A stretch of 64,000 nucleotides of DNA from Arhodomonas sp052060015. Its GTDB lineage: Bacteria; Pseudomonadota; Gammaproteobacteria; Nitrococcales; Nitrococcaceae. Where the stretch lies: NCBI RefSeq assembly GCF_052060015.1, contig NZ_JBPODZ010000006.1:167346-231345 (forward strand), in the 5' to 3' direction. The translations under genes were made by a program, and so were the position numbers. Shown in pieces: positions 44,209 through 53,202 of the stretch (positions are counted from its first letter, which is position 1; every line of letters begins with the position of its first letter). The notes under the pieces were generated by a model. That model searched no databases. It saw only the letters and a list, made by a program, of their open reading frames with translations, and had not been told where the DNA came from.

Positions 44209-46203
44209 ATGACTTCATGTGAGACCTACTTTTGGCAAGGCCGTGCCATGACCGCGGCCTCGGTGTCGCTGGTGGCGGTACTGCTGGCGACGGCCGCCCA
44301 CGCCGGTGAGGCGCTGGAACTGGATGATGTGGTGGTCACGGCCCCGCTGATGGGGGACCCTTTCACCGTGGTGACCGACCCGCGCCGGCCCCGTCAGCCG
44401 GTACCGGCCTCCGACGGGGCCGACTATCTCAAGGCCATCCCCGGCTTCAGCGTCTCCCGCAAGGGCGGGACCAACGGAGACCCCGCTCTGCGTGGCCTGG
44501 GCGGCTCGCGGCTCAACATCCGCCTCGATGACACGGCGGTGCTCGGTGGCTGCCCCCACCGTATGGATCCGCCTACCGCCTACGTGACCCCGGCGTCCTA
44601 TGACCGCATCACCGTGCTCAAAGGCCCGCAGGGCGTGCGCGACGGGGCGAGCGTCGCAGGTAGCGTGCGTTTCGAGCGGGACACCGAGGGCTTCGACGCC
44701 CCCGGGGCGCGGGTCAACGCCAGCGTCCTGGGGGCCAGCTTCGGCCGCCACGATGAGCTCCTCGATGCCGCCGCCGGCAACGAATGGGGTTATGTCCGCG
44801 GCATCGCCACCCGCTCGGAGGCCGACGACTACGAGGACGGCAACGGCGAGGAGGTGCACTCGGAGTACGAGCGCTGGAGTGGCACGGCCATTGCCGGCTG
44901 GACCCCCGATCCGGACACCCGCGTCGAGCTGACCCTGGAGCGGGGCGACGGCGAGGCCGCCTATGCCGACCGCAGCATGGACGGCACCGCCTTCGACCGC
45001 ACCGGCGTGAGCCTGTCCGTGAGCCGGCAGAACCTCTCGCCGCTGTTCGCCCGGGTGGAGGCGGAGGTCTATCGCAATGAAATCGACCACGTCATGGACA
45101 ACTTCACCCTGCGTGACCCGGATGGCCCCTACCGGATCATGAACCCGGAGCGTGACACCCGGGGTGCCCGCGTGGAGATGGACCTGGACTTCGGCCCGGA
45201 CACCCTGCTCACCCTGGGGGCCGACCACCAGCGCAACGAGCATGACGGCCGCATGGGGATGGCGCCGGATGCCCCGCCGGCTCTCGGTCCCTCCTCCGAG
45301 CGGGCGGAGTTTCGCCAGACCGGCGCGTTCGGCGAGCTGACGCGGTTCGTCGGCGCCCGGGACCGGCTGGTCGCCGGCCTGCGTGTGGACGAGGTCCGCG
45401 CCACCGCCGAGCAGGCGCCCACCATGATGGCCCCGGATGGCTACGGCGGTGCAGCGCCCGGCACCGAGGATACCAACACCAACTGGAGCGCCTTCGGCCG
45501 CTGGGAGCACGACCTCGCCGACAGCCCCGCGAGCCTCTACGCCGGGCTGGGGCATGCCGAGCGCGCCCCGGACTTCTGGGAGCGGGACCGGGTGTTCGGC
45601 CTCGATCCCGAGCGCAACACGCAGCTGGATCTGGGCTGGCAGTATCGGGGCGGGCGCTTGCGCACCACGGTGGCGCTGTTCTACAGCGACATTCGGGACT
45701 ACATCCTGATCACCGACGGGGGCGACGCGGCCCGCAACATCGACGCCACCACTTGGGGCGGCGAGCTCGATCTGCGCTACACCCTCACCACTAGCTGGGC
45801 GATGACGGGGACCCTCGCCTACGTCCGTGGTGACAACGACAGCGACGACGTGGCCCTGGCGCAGATGCCGCCCCTGGAGGGCACGCTGGGCCTGCGTTAT
45901 GACGACGGCAGGTACTCCGGCGGCGTGCTCTGGCGGGTGGTGGACCGACAGGACCGTGTGTCTCCGGGCAGCGGCACCATCTACGGGACCGATATCGGCG
46001 AGACCCCCGGCTTCGGCGTGGTGTCACTGAATGCGGGCTATCGGGCCGATGAGCACTGGCGCGTCACCGCCGGCATCGACAATCTGTTCGATAAGGCCTA
46101 CGCGGAGCACCTGGCCACCGGGGCCGCGGACGCGGGCACCGCGGTGGGCCGGGTCAACGAGCCCGGCCGCAACGTCTGGTTGAAGGTGACCGCGCGCTTC
46201 TGA
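44209..46203 (+). CDS. TonB-dependent copper receptor (OprC/NosA family)
   Basis: 664 residues: signal peptide ending at AHA-GE, a plug domain with TonB-box-like ELDDVVVTAPL, then a 22-strand barrel ending in LKVTARF. The hallmark is GGCPHRMDPPTAYVTPASYD in the plug, with Cys and Met that bind copper in OprC/NosA. It should import copper across the outer membrane, which could supply copper enzymes such as nitrous-oxide reductase, although none is in this window. Preceded by a DUF2946 gene. Confidence 0.92.
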   Translation: MTSCETYFWQGRAMTAASVSLVAVLLATAAHAGEALELDDVVVTAPLMGDPFTVVTDPRRPRQPVPASDGADYLKAIPGFSVSRKGGTNGDPALRGLGGSRLNIRLDDTAVLGGCPHRMDPPTAYVTPASYDRITVLKGPQGVRDGASVAGSVRFERDTEGFDAPGARVNASVLGASFGRHDELLDAAAGNEWGYVRGIATRSEADDYEDGNGEEVHSEYERWSGTAIAGWTPDPDTRVELTLERGDGEAAYADRSMDGTAFDRTGVSLSVSRQNLSPLFARVEAEVYRNEIDHVMDNFTLRDPDGPYRIMNPERDTRGARVEMDLDFGPDTLLTLGADHQRNEHDGRMGMAPDAPPALGPSSERAEFRQTGAFGELTRFVGARDRLVAGLRVDEVRATAEQAPTMMAPDGYGGAAPGTEDTNTNWSAFGRWEHDLADSPASLYAGLGHAERAPDFWERDRVFGLDPERNTQLDLGWQYRGGRLRTTVALFYSDIRDYILITDGGDAARNIDATTWGGELDLRYTLTTSWAMTGTLAYVRGDNDSDDVALAQMPPLEGTLGLRYDDGRYSGGVLWRVVDRQDRVSPGSGTIYGTDIGETPGFGVVSLNAGYRADEHWRVTAGIDNLFDKAYAEHLATGAADAGTAVGRVNEPGRNVWLKVTARF

Positions 46204-46231
46204 GGCAGGGGCTGGGGGCGCATCGCCGCCC

Positions 46232-46561
46232 TCAGCCCTGCTCCTCGGCGCATTCGCTGCAAATGGTGGTGGCCGGCAGCGCCTCGATGCGTTCCGCGGA
46301 GATGGGGCCGTCGCAAACCTCGCAGACCTCGCCGTTACCGTCCTGGACCCGCGCCATGGCGTGGCGGATCTGGCGGAGTTGCTTACGGGTACTCTCCAGC
46401 AGCCCCTCCACGACCTCGTCGTTCTCCAGCTCGATGGCCTGGTCCTCGATGTCCCGGTCCAGCGGGCCGGCCGCCCGGCGCAGGTGCTGCTCGTACTTCT
46501 CGATGCGTTCCAGGGCGTCTGACTCCATTTCCCGCAGACGCGCCATGCGGTCCTCGCTCAT
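46232..46561 (-). CDS. DksA/TraR-type C4 zinc-finger protein
   Basis: 109 residues from ATG 46561, seven bases after GAGGA; a start seven codons earlier (46582) is possible. An N-terminal coiled coil (ERIEKYEQHLRRAAGPLDRD) precedes the C4 finger CEVCDGPISAERIEALPATT ... CSEC, the DksA-type pattern CxxC-x17-CxxC. It lacks the long coiled-coil tip residues of true DksA, so it is a TraR/YocK-like member that may modulate RNA polymerase. Confidence 0.85.
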   Translation of the reverse strand: MSEDRMARLREMESDALERIEKYEQHLRRAAGPLDRDIEDQAIELENDEVVEGLLESTRKQLRQIRHAMARVQDGNGEVCEVCDGPISAERIEALPATTICSECAEEQG

Positions 46562-46673
46562 GGATGGTTCCTCTTCACTCATTGGGTTTCCGGGTCACGC
46601 CCCCACATCTCCCGCCGGGGCCGCTGAATGCCCCATAATGCGGCAGACATCCGCCAATGAGAAGGAACCCGAA

Positions 46674-46913
46674 ATGACCCTAGAGAAGCATGACCTGATC
46701 CACGAGCTCCCCGAATACCGAGATCGCATCCATGAGCTCAAGGTCAATGATCGGCATTTCGCAAGGCTTTTCCGCGAGTACCACGAGGTCGATCACGAGG
46801 TCCATCGCATTGAGGAGGGTAACGAGACGCCCTCGGACGCCTACCTCGAGGATCGCAAGAAGCGTCGGCTGCAGCTGAAGGACGAGCTCTACGCAATGCT
46901 GAAGGGGGAGTGA
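46674..46913 (+). CDS. YdcH family protein (DUF465)
   Basis: 79 residues from ATG 46674, eight bases after AGAAGGAACCCG. A short helical protein with the DUF465 features KHDLIHELPEYRDRIHELK, HFARLFREYHEVDHEVHRIE and KKRRLQLKDELYAML. Function is unknown. It is followed after a few bases by trxC; probably co-transcribed. Confidence 0.92.
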   Translation: MTLEKHDLIHELPEYRDRIHELKVNDRHFARLFREYHEVDHEVHRIEEGNETPSDAYLEDRKKRRLQLKDELYAMLKGE

Positions 46914-46915
46914 TC

Positions 46916-47359
46916 ATGGCGGAGACCCTGCATGTGGTCTGCCCCGCCTGCGGCGGGGTCAATCGCCTGCCTACCGCCCGGCTGGAGGCCGGGCCGCGGT
47001 GCGGGCGCTGTCACGGCCCGCTGTTCCGCGGCGAGCCCGTGGCCCTCAGTGAGGCCGACTTCGACACCCACGTGGGCCGCAGCGATATCCCGGTGATCGT
47101 CGATTTCTGGGCGTCCTGGTGCGGGCCCTGCAAGATGATGGCACCGGCCTTCGCCCAGGCAGCCGAGGAGCTGGAGCCCCACTACCGCCTCGCCAAGGTC
47201 AATACCGAGGAGGCCCAGGGGCTCGCCGGGCGCTTCGGCATTCGCAGCATCCCGACGCTGATCGCCTTCCAGCGTGGCCGTGAGCTGGGCCGTCAGTCCG
47301 GCGCCCTGAGCAAGGCGGATATCCTGCGCTGGGCCAGCGGCCTCGGTCGGGCGGCATGA
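46916..47359 (+). CDS. trxC: Thioredoxin 2 (TrxC) with N-terminal zinc ribbon
   Basis: 147 residues from ATG 46916 (GTG at 46910 is the alternative). An N-terminal zinc ribbon with two CxxC pairs (VVCPACGG and CGRCHG) precedes a thioredoxin domain with the active site WASWCGPCK and cis-Pro in RSIPTLIAF. It reduces protein disulfides; the zinc ribbon marks the oxidative-stress-linked TrxC class. It overlaps slyX by 4 bp. Confidence 0.95.
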   Translation: MAETLHVVCPACGGVNRLPTARLEAGPRCGRCHGPLFRGEPVALSEADFDTHVGRSDIPVIVDFWASWCGPCKMMAPAFAQAAEELEPHYRLAKVNTEEAQGLAGRFGIRSIPTLIAFQRGRELGRQSGALSKADILRWASGLGRAA

Positions 47360-47580
47360 GCGGGGCCGGGGGAACCCCGGAGCGGTTGGCACGGCTTGAG
47401 GAGCACCTTGCCCATCAGGAGCAGGCCGGCGAGACGCTGGCGGGTCAGGTCTACGCGCAGCAGCGCCGCATCGAGGCCCTGGAGGCGGAGATCGAGCGGC
47501 TCTCCGGCCGCCTGGAGTCGGTGCTGCGCCGCCTGGAACCGGAGGCGGGGGAGGGCGACGAGGCCCCGCCCCATTACTGA
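47356..47580 (+). CDS. slyX: SlyX family protein
   Basis: 74 residues. The coiled-coil core ERLARLEEHLAHQEQAGETL and QQRRIEALEAEIERLSGRLE ends in the family's terminal PPHY. Function is unknown. It overlaps the trxC stop (ATGA), so YdcH-TrxC-SlyX is one operon, converging on nemA. Confidence 0.93.
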   Translation: MSGAGGTPERLARLEEHLAHQEQAGETLAGQVYAQQRRIEALEAEIERLSGRLESVLRRLEPEAGEGDEAPPHY

Positions 47581-47582
47581 GC

Positions 47583-48698
47583 CTACTGAGCCGCTTCCGC
47601 TTCCTTCAGGAACGGGTAGTCTGTGTAGCCCTCCGCGCCGCCACCGTAGAAGGTGCTGGAATCCGCCTTCTGCAAGGGCGCGCCGGCGGCGATCCGATCC
47701 GGCAGGTCCGGGTTGGCGATGAACGAGCGGCCGAAGGCCACCAGGTCCGCCTGCCCTTCGGCCACGGCCGCCGCCGCCATCTCCGGGCTGTAGCGGTTGT
47801 TCACCATCCAGGCACCGGGGAAGCGCCGCCGCAGGGCAGCGTAGTCGAAGGGGCGGTAGTCCCGGTCCCCCCCGGTGGCCCCCTCGATGACGTGGACATA
47901 GGCCAGCCCCAGGGGCGACAGGCGCTCGATGAACGCCTCGTAGAGGGGCTGCGGGTCGGTCTCGTCGATGCCGTTGGCAGGGGTTACCGGGGAGATGCGG
48001 ATGCCTACCCGGTCGCCGCCCACCGCCTCGGTTACCGCTTCCGTCACCGCCAGGGGCAGCCTCATTCGGTTCTCCGCGCTGCCGCCGTAATCGTCGTCGC
48101 GGCGGTTGGCACCGTCCTTGAGGAACTGCTCGAGGAGATAACCATTCGCCGCGTGGATCTCCACGCCGTCGAAGCCCGCATCCAGGGCCCGTTCCGCCGC
48201 CCGGGCGAAGTCGGCCACCAGCCCGGGGATCTCATCGCGCTCCAGGGCTCGGGGCGCCGACACCGGCTGGAAGCCCTCGGCGGTGTAGGTCTTTGCCTCC
48301 GCGGGAATGGCCGATGGCGCCACCGGGGCGTGACCGCCGAGCAGGGAGGTGTGGGAGATTCGTCCCACGTGCCAGAGCTGCAGGACCATACGCCCGCCGG
48401 CGGTGTGCACGGCGTCGGTGACCCGCCGCCAGCCGGCGACCTGGGCCTCGCTGTGGATGCCCGGCGTGTCCAGATAGCCCTGGCCGTCCGGCCGGATCTG
48501 GGTGGCCTCGGCGATGATCAGTCCCGCGCGGGCGCGCTGGCGATAGTAGGTGGCCATCAGCTCGGTGGGCACGCCGCCGGGGCCGGCCCGGTTGCGGGTC
48601 AGCGGGGCCATGACGATGCGGTTGGGCAGCGCCAGTGCCCCTGCCTGCAGCGGTTCGAACAGCGGCGCGACGCCGGTTTCCGCGGCGACATGCTTCAT
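47583..48698 (-). CDS. nemA: Alkene reductase of the Old Yellow Enzyme family (NemA-like)
   Basis: 371 residues from ATG 48698, placed after GGGAATC. It is an FMN TIM barrel with NRIVMAPLTRNRAG at the N-terminus, LWHVGRISH, the catalytic HAANGYLLEQF, SAENRMRLPL, and VNNRYSPEMA with the phosphate-binding GRSFIANPDL. It reduces activated alkenes and nitro compounds such as N-ethylmaleimide, using NAD(P)H. Monocistronic. Confidence 0.94.
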   Translation of the reverse strand: MKHVAAETGVAPLFEPLQAGALALPNRIVMAPLTRNRAGPGGVPTELMATYYRQRARAGLIIAEATQIRPDGQGYLDTPGIHSEAQVAGWRRVTDAVHTAGGRMVLQLWHVGRISHTSLLGGHAPVAPSAIPAEAKTYTAEGFQPVSAPRALERDEIPGLVADFARAAERALDAGFDGVEIHAANGYLLEQFLKDGANRRDDDYGGSAENRMRLPLAVTEAVTEAVGGDRVGIRISPVTPANGIDETDPQPLYEAFIERLSPLGLAYVHVIEGATGGDRDYRPFDYAALRRRFPGAWMVNNRYSPEMAAAAVAEGQADLVAFGRSFIANPDLPDRIAAGAPLQKADSSTFYGGGAEGYTDYPFLKEAEAAQ

Positions 48699-48747
48699 GA
48701 TTCCCGGTCCCGTTCCCGGCAAAGGGGCCGATTATACGGCGGCGCCG

Positions 48748-49407
48748 TCAGCGCGAGAACAGTCGCGCGAACAGGCCCCGGCGCTGCCGGCTGGCGGCGA
48801 CGGACTCCCGGGCCCGCTCGTGGGCGTTGGCGACGATGCTCTCGAAGTCCTCGGTGATGGCGGCGGCGCGCTCACGTTCGTCGGCGGTGAAGGAGGTGCC
48901 TTCCCCCTGTATTCCCTGCTCGAGCAGTTCCGAGCTCCAGTCCAGCAGGGCCTGGCGGACGGTCTCCAGGGCCGTGGGGATGGCGTTCTGGGGCAGGGCG
49001 AGGCAGAGCTTGGTGTCGAGCTGGACGGCCTTCTTGGCCTCCTCGAGCTCCTGCTCGCTGAACTCCACCCGGGCCGCGCCCCGGGGGCCCTCCTCGCGGA
49101 TCTTCCGCTCCAGGGCCTCCACCCCGGTGCGGATCTCGAAATGGGCATAGGCCTTCTCGAGATTCGGCCCGATGGGTGCCTGGATCCAGCCGTCGCCGGG
49201 GCGCCAGGCGATGAGGACCGCCCCGTCCCCGGTGCGATACACCGGCGGTTCCGCATCCGGTGCATAGCCGTTGAGCTCGCTCTTCAGCCACTGGACCACC
49301 GGATCCGCCTTGAGCACGCGGGCGAGCAGTATCGCCCGCTGCACCGCCGGGGCCACCGGATCAGCGGTCCGCGTCTGGTCACGGACGGCTTCGACAACGC
49401 AGGTCAT
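48748..49407 (-). CDS. AbiTii-domain protein (abortive phage infection-like)
   Basis: 219 residues. Residues about 15-55 (AVQRAILLARVLKADPVVQW then ELNGYAPDAEPPVYR) match the AbiTii domain, whose conserved 'A-x-L-lt; W-x-x-x-ELnGY' pattern occurs in abortive-infection proteins. The remaining helical region (LEEAKKAVQLDTKLC ...) and a basic tail are not assigned. It is cytosolic and stands alone, divergent from the AEC transporter. No partner toxin or nuclease is next to it, so its defence role is inferred from the domain only. Confidence 0.62.
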   Translation of the reverse strand: MTCVVEAVRDQTRTADPVAPAVQRAILLARVLKADPVVQWLKSELNGYAPDAEPPVYRTGDGAVLIAWRPGDGWIQAPIGPNLEKAYAHFEIRTGVEALERKIREEGPRGAARVEFSEQELEEAKKAVQLDTKLCLALPQNAIPTALETVRQALLDWSSELLEQGIQGEGTSFTADERERAAAITEDFESIVANAHERARESVAASRQRRGLFARLFSR

Positions 49408-49455
49408 TACCCCTCCTCCTCACACCGGTCCTCCCTGGATGCCGGTGTTAACATG

Positions 49456-49484
49456 TTGTTTTGTAGTACCGATGAAATTACAAC
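49456..49484 (+). promoter_or_regulatory. Candidate promoter of the AEC transporter gene
   Basis: TTGTTT (49456-49461), 17 bp, then TACAAC (49479-49484), in the AT-rich gap between divergent AbiTii and AEC genes. The predicted start near 49491 would give a leader of about 45 nt to the CTG codon at 49537, with the ribosome site GGGAGG in place. Confidence 0.35.
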
Positions 49485-49536
49485 CCCTTTGTGAACTTAC
49501 GCAAGTGACGTTGGTCGGCTGGCCGGGAGGATCACG

Positions 49537-50469
49537 CTGCTCACCATCATCAACACCCTGGCGCCGGTCTTCCTGGTAATCGCCCTGGGCTGGACCCTCA
49601 CCCGCACCGGCTTCCTCTCCGAGCGCTCGCTGCGCGAGCTCAACCGCTTGACCTACTGGGTGGGCCTGCCTTCGCTGCTGGTCCACCGCATCGCGGCGGC
49701 GGAGCCGGAGTTCGCCGCGGTCAGCGGGCTGTTGGCGGTGGCCATGGGGGCGACCTTTGCCGGCATCGCCCTGGGTTATGCCGGCGCCGCCGTGCTCGGG
49801 CTGGCTCGGGAGACCCGCGGTACCTTCGTGCAGGGGGTGTTCCGGGGCAATCTCGCCTTCATCGGGTTGCCGGTGGTCATCTACGCCTTCGAGGCCGCCG
49901 GCGGGGATACGGCGGCCGCCCAGGCCAGCGCCCTGTTGCTCTTCGGCCCGCTGGTGGTGGTTTACAACATCGCCGCCGTGGCGGTTTTGCTCGCCGGCCG
50001 CGGCGGGCGGACCGGGGTGCTCCGCGGCGTCGGCTACGGCCTGGTCACCAACCCCATCCTCATCTCCTGTGCCCTTGGGCTGGTGCTGGCCCTGCTGGAG
50101 TTCCCGATGCCGCTGGCCGTGGAGCGGGGGCTCGCGGCGGTGGGGCAGATGGCCTTGCCCCTGGCGCTGGTGTGTATCGGTGGTACCCTGGCCAGTACCC
50201 GGGTGCGCGGGCGGTTGGGGCCGGCCGCGGCGGCGGCGGCACTCAAAGTGGCGGCCCTGCCGGCCATCGGCGCGGGGCTCGCCCTGTTGATAGGGCTCTC
50301 CGATGCCCACCTGCGCATCGCGCTGATCATGCTGGCCTGTCCCACCGCCTCAGCGTCCTATGTGCTCGCCCGCCAGCTCGGTGGCGACGAGGGGCTGGCC
50401 TCCAGCGTGATCCTGCTGAGCAATCTCCTGGCGATTCCGGCGATGATGGTGGTCCTTTGGTTGAGCTGA
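49537..50469 (+). CDS. AEC family auxin-efflux-carrier-like transporter (CTG start)
   Basis: 310 residues if it starts at CTG 49537, six bases after GGGAGG. The frame is closed upstream by TGA at 49492-49494 and has no ATG, GTG or TTG before 49648. Beginning at TTG 49648 would lose the first helix, which reads TIINTLAPVFLVIALGWTLT and is the typical AEC N-terminus. Ten TM helices follow, with GLPVVIYAFEAAGG and PLALVCIGGTLA in the conserved crossing helices. It exports or imports organic anions of unknown identity. Confidence 0.85.
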   Translation: MLTIINTLAPVFLVIALGWTLTRTGFLSERSLRELNRLTYWVGLPSLLVHRIAAAEPEFAAVSGLLAVAMGATFAGIALGYAGAAVLGLARETRGTFVQGVFRGNLAFIGLPVVIYAFEAAGGDTAAAQASALLLFGPLVVVYNIAAVAVLLAGRGGRTGVLRGVGYGLVTNPILISCALGLVLALLEFPMPLAVERGLAAVGQMALPLALVCIGGTLASTRVRGRLGPAAAAAALKVAALPAIGAGLALLIGLSDAHLRIALIMLACPTASASYVLARQLGGDEGLASSVILLSNLLAIPAMMVVLWLS

Positions 50470-50804
50470 CCCCTGCGGGGCTGATCCCGCTGACACTGCT
50501 GGCTGCGGCGGCCATGGCCTGGTGGGTGAACCTGCGCGCCCGCTCGGAGGCGCTGCGCCATTGCCGGCGCACTTGCCTGAACCAGGGCCTGGAGCTGTTG
50601 GACGATACCGTGGCCCTGGAACGCTACCGCCTGACCCGGGACCCGGAGGGTCGGCTGACCCTCGGGCGGGTCTACCGCTTCGAATTCAGCGCCCCCGAGC
50701 GCGAGCGCGGCCGCGGCTGGATCAGCCTGGTGGGGGCCCGGGTGGTGGCCGTCGAGGTGGAGCGCCCGGACGGCCACGCGGACTATGACCTGCCGGGGTC
50801 GTGA
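50457..50804 (+). CDS. DUF3301 family protein
   Basis: 115 residues from TTG 50457 (an exact start is uncertain; GTG 50523 is an alternative). An N-terminal TM segment (LIPLTLLAAAAMAWWVN) is followed by the family core: CRRTCLNQGLELLDDTVALE, RDPEGRLTLGRVYRFEFS and GWISLVGARVVAVEVE. Function unknown. It overlaps the AEC stop by 13 bp and precedes hrpB by 6 bp, so the three are coupled. Confidence 0.8.
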   Translation: MVELTPAGLIPLTLLAAAAMAWWVNLRARSEALRHCRRTCLNQGLELLDDTVALERYRLTRDPEGRLTLGRVYRFEFSAPERERGRGWISLVGARVVAVEVERPDGHADYDLPGS

Positions 50805-50810
50805 CGCCCC

Positions 50811-53171
50811 ATGACCGACGCGAGCAATCCCCTTCCCATCGACGCCCTAGAGGGCGAGTTCCGCGACGCCCTGGAGCGCGGGCCGGTGGTGGTCACCGCC
50901 GCCACTGGCTCCGGCAAGTCCACCCGGCTGCCGGTGTGGGCGGCGGAGCGCGGCCCCGTGCTGGTGATCGAGCCCCGGCGGCTGGCCGCGACCAGCCTCG
51001 CGGGCTTCCTGGCCGAGGGCCGCGGGGAGGAGCCGGGCGGACACTTCGGCTACGTCATCCGTGGCGACGCCCGTCACGGCGATGACAGCCGGGTGGTTTT
51101 CGTTACGCCGGGCATCGCCCTGCGCTGGCTGGCCGCCGGGCGGCTGGACGGCTATGCCACCGTGATCCTCGACGAGTTCCACGAGCGACGCTGGGACACC
51201 GATCTGCTGGCGGCGCTGCTCCACGGCCGGGGCGACGGCCCGCGGCTGGTGGTCACCTCCGCGACCATCCACGGCGAGCACCTGGCGCGGTGGCTCGGCG
51301 GCGAGCTCATCGAATCGCCGGCCCGCAGCTACCCGGTGGCCGTCCATCACCGCGAGCGCGAACCCCGAGCGATGCCTACCTCCTCGAAGCTGGACGACCG
51401 GGTGGCAGCCGCCGTGGACGCGGCGCTGGCGCAGGGGCCGGGCAATATCCTGGTCTTCCTCCCGGGGCGTGGCGAGATCGAGGCGGCGGCCCGGCGACTC
51501 AAGGGGGTGCCGGCGGAGGTGATCCCCCTGCACGCCTCGGCGCCCCGCGAGCAGCAACGCCGCGCCCTGGCGCCCGGGGGCAAGCGACGGGTAATCCTTG
51601 CCACCAATGTCGCGGAGACCTCCCTCACCGTCCCCGGCGTCACTGTCGTGGTGGATAGCGGCCTGGAGCGGCGCACTATGCGCCGCAACGGCCGCACCGT
51701 ACTGGCCCTGCAGGCCATCTCCCGGGCCAGCGCCGAACAGCGCAAGGGCCGGGCAGGGCGCACTGCCCCGGGCACCTGCCTGCGCCTGTGGGGCGAGCGT
51801 GCCCCGCTGGCCGAGGCGACACCACCGGAGGTGGCCCGGGAGGACCTCACGGAGCTGGTGTTGGCTGCGGCCTGCGCCGGCCGCGCCGCGGAGGCGCTGG
51901 ACTTTCCGGAGACGCCACCGGCCTCCGCGGTGGAGGCCGCCCGGGAGCGGCTGCAGGCGATCGGAGCCCTGGACGGCGAGGGTGCCGTTACCGAACGCGG
52001 CCACCGGCTGTTCGTCCTGCCAGTGGACGCGTGGCTGGCCCATCTGGTGGTGGCCATGCCCGATACCGCCAGCGCCGGCTTCATGGCGGACCTCGCCGCG
52101 ACCCTGTCCGCGGGTCGGGGTCTGATCCGGGTCACCGGCGACGCCGATGATCGTGAGACGCTGGTGCAGGCCCTGGGGAGGCGTTGCGATGCGATCCTGC
52201 GGGTGGCCGCCCTGCGCGGCCAGGAGCTCCCCGGCGTTCGGGTGGACACCCGGCAGCGCTCCGAGGCCCGGCGCCTGGCCCGCCAGCTCCGCGAGGCCAT
52301 GGGGCAGGACGAGCCCCCCGATGCCGGGGACCTGGCGGAGGTGGCGACCACCGCCCTGCGCGCCGCCGCCGCGGCCATGCCGGTGCTGGTGCACGTCCGC
52401 CGGCCCAAACGCCGGGAAGCCCTGGCCAACGGCTACGGCGAGGCCTTCCCGGTGGAGGAGAGCCTGTTCGCCGGCGACGACGAGGCGGCGCTGGTGCTGG
52501 ACGACCACAGCGTCCCGGGCCGCAGGGGCACCCGGCAGAATGTCACCCTGGCCACCTGCCTGGCGCCGTTGCCCTTGGAGGCCGTGGCCGAGCTCGGCAT
52601 CGCCGAGACAGAGCTCGGCGCGGCGGAGTGGACCGACGGCGAGCTGGTGGGCGTGGTGCGGCATGTCTACGCCGAGCGGGTCATCCGCGAGGACCGGGAG
52701 GTCCTCACTGGCGCCGCGGCCCGTCGGGCGGCGGCGCAACTGATTCTGGACGGCCGGCTGCTGCCCCCCGCCGGTGAACGCCTCGCTGACGACATCGACG
52801 CCTGGTCCCTGTACGTGGCCCTTGGCTATGGAGAGGGGGAGGTGCCGGAACCGGCGGACTGGCTCGCCGAGCGGCTGCACGCCCTCGGCGTGGAGCGGGG
52901 TGAGGACCTGGAGCTCATCGAGGCGGAGGATCTCGCATTTGATGGCATCCCGGGGTGGGAAAGGGACTGGTTCGACCGCACTTATCCCCGTGAGGTCCGG
53001 CTCACCGACCTCCACATGCGCGTGCACTACGACGTCCGCCGCCGCGAAGTGATCGCGGAGAAGGTCTCCGGGGTGCGCAAGCGCGACCCGCAGCGCTGGG
53101 AGCTGCCGGCGTGGTCCGGCTGGCGGCGGGTGAAGTACCGGCGCGCCAGCCGCGAGGTTGAGGTGCGGTGA
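50811..53171 (+). CDS. hrpB: ATP-dependent RNA helicase HrpB
   Basis: 786 residues. DExH motifs in order: Walker A AATGSGKST, PRRLAA, the DEFH box (LDEFHERRWDTDLL), SAT, LVFLPGRGEIE-like motif, TNVAETSLTVPGV, and QRKGRAGR. The C-terminal HrpB-specific domain (LPPEVAREDL ... RRWELPAWSGWRRV-like tail) is present. Slightly shorter than E. coli HrpB (about 820). RNA substrates are unknown. It is read after DUF3301 on the same strand. Confidence 0.92.
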   Translation: MTDASNPLPIDALEGEFRDALERGPVVVTAATGSGKSTRLPVWAAERGPVLVIEPRRLAATSLAGFLAEGRGEEPGGHFGYVIRGDARHGDDSRVVFVTPGIALRWLAAGRLDGYATVILDEFHERRWDTDLLAALLHGRGDGPRLVVTSATIHGEHLARWLGGELIESPARSYPVAVHHREREPRAMPTSSKLDDRVAAAVDAALAQGPGNILVFLPGRGEIEAAARRLKGVPAEVIPLHASAPREQQRRALAPGGKRRVILATNVAETSLTVPGVTVVVDSGLERRTMRRNGRTVLALQAISRASAEQRKGRAGRTAPGTCLRLWGERAPLAEATPPEVAREDLTELVLAAACAGRAAEALDFPETPPASAVEAARERLQAIGALDGEGAVTERGHRLFVLPVDAWLAHLVVAMPDTASAGFMADLAATLSAGRGLIRVTGDADDRETLVQALGRRCDAILRVAALRGQELPGVRVDTRQRSEARRLARQLREAMGQDEPPDAGDLAEVATTALRAAAAAMPVLVHVRRPKRREALANGYGEAFPVEESLFAGDDEAALVLDDHSVPGRRGTRQNVTLATCLAPLPLEAVAELGIAETELGAAEWTDGELVGVVRHVYAERVIREDREVLTGAAARRAAAQLILDGRLLPPAGERLADDIDAWSLYVALGYGEGEVPEPADWLAERLHALGVERGEDLELIEAEDLAFDGIPGWERDWFDRTYPREVRLTDLHMRVHYDVRRREVIAEKVSGVRKRDPQRWELPAWSGWRRVKYRRASREVEVR

Positions 53172-53202
53172 GCGGCGCCGCCCATGTCAACGGAGTAGTG
53201 CC

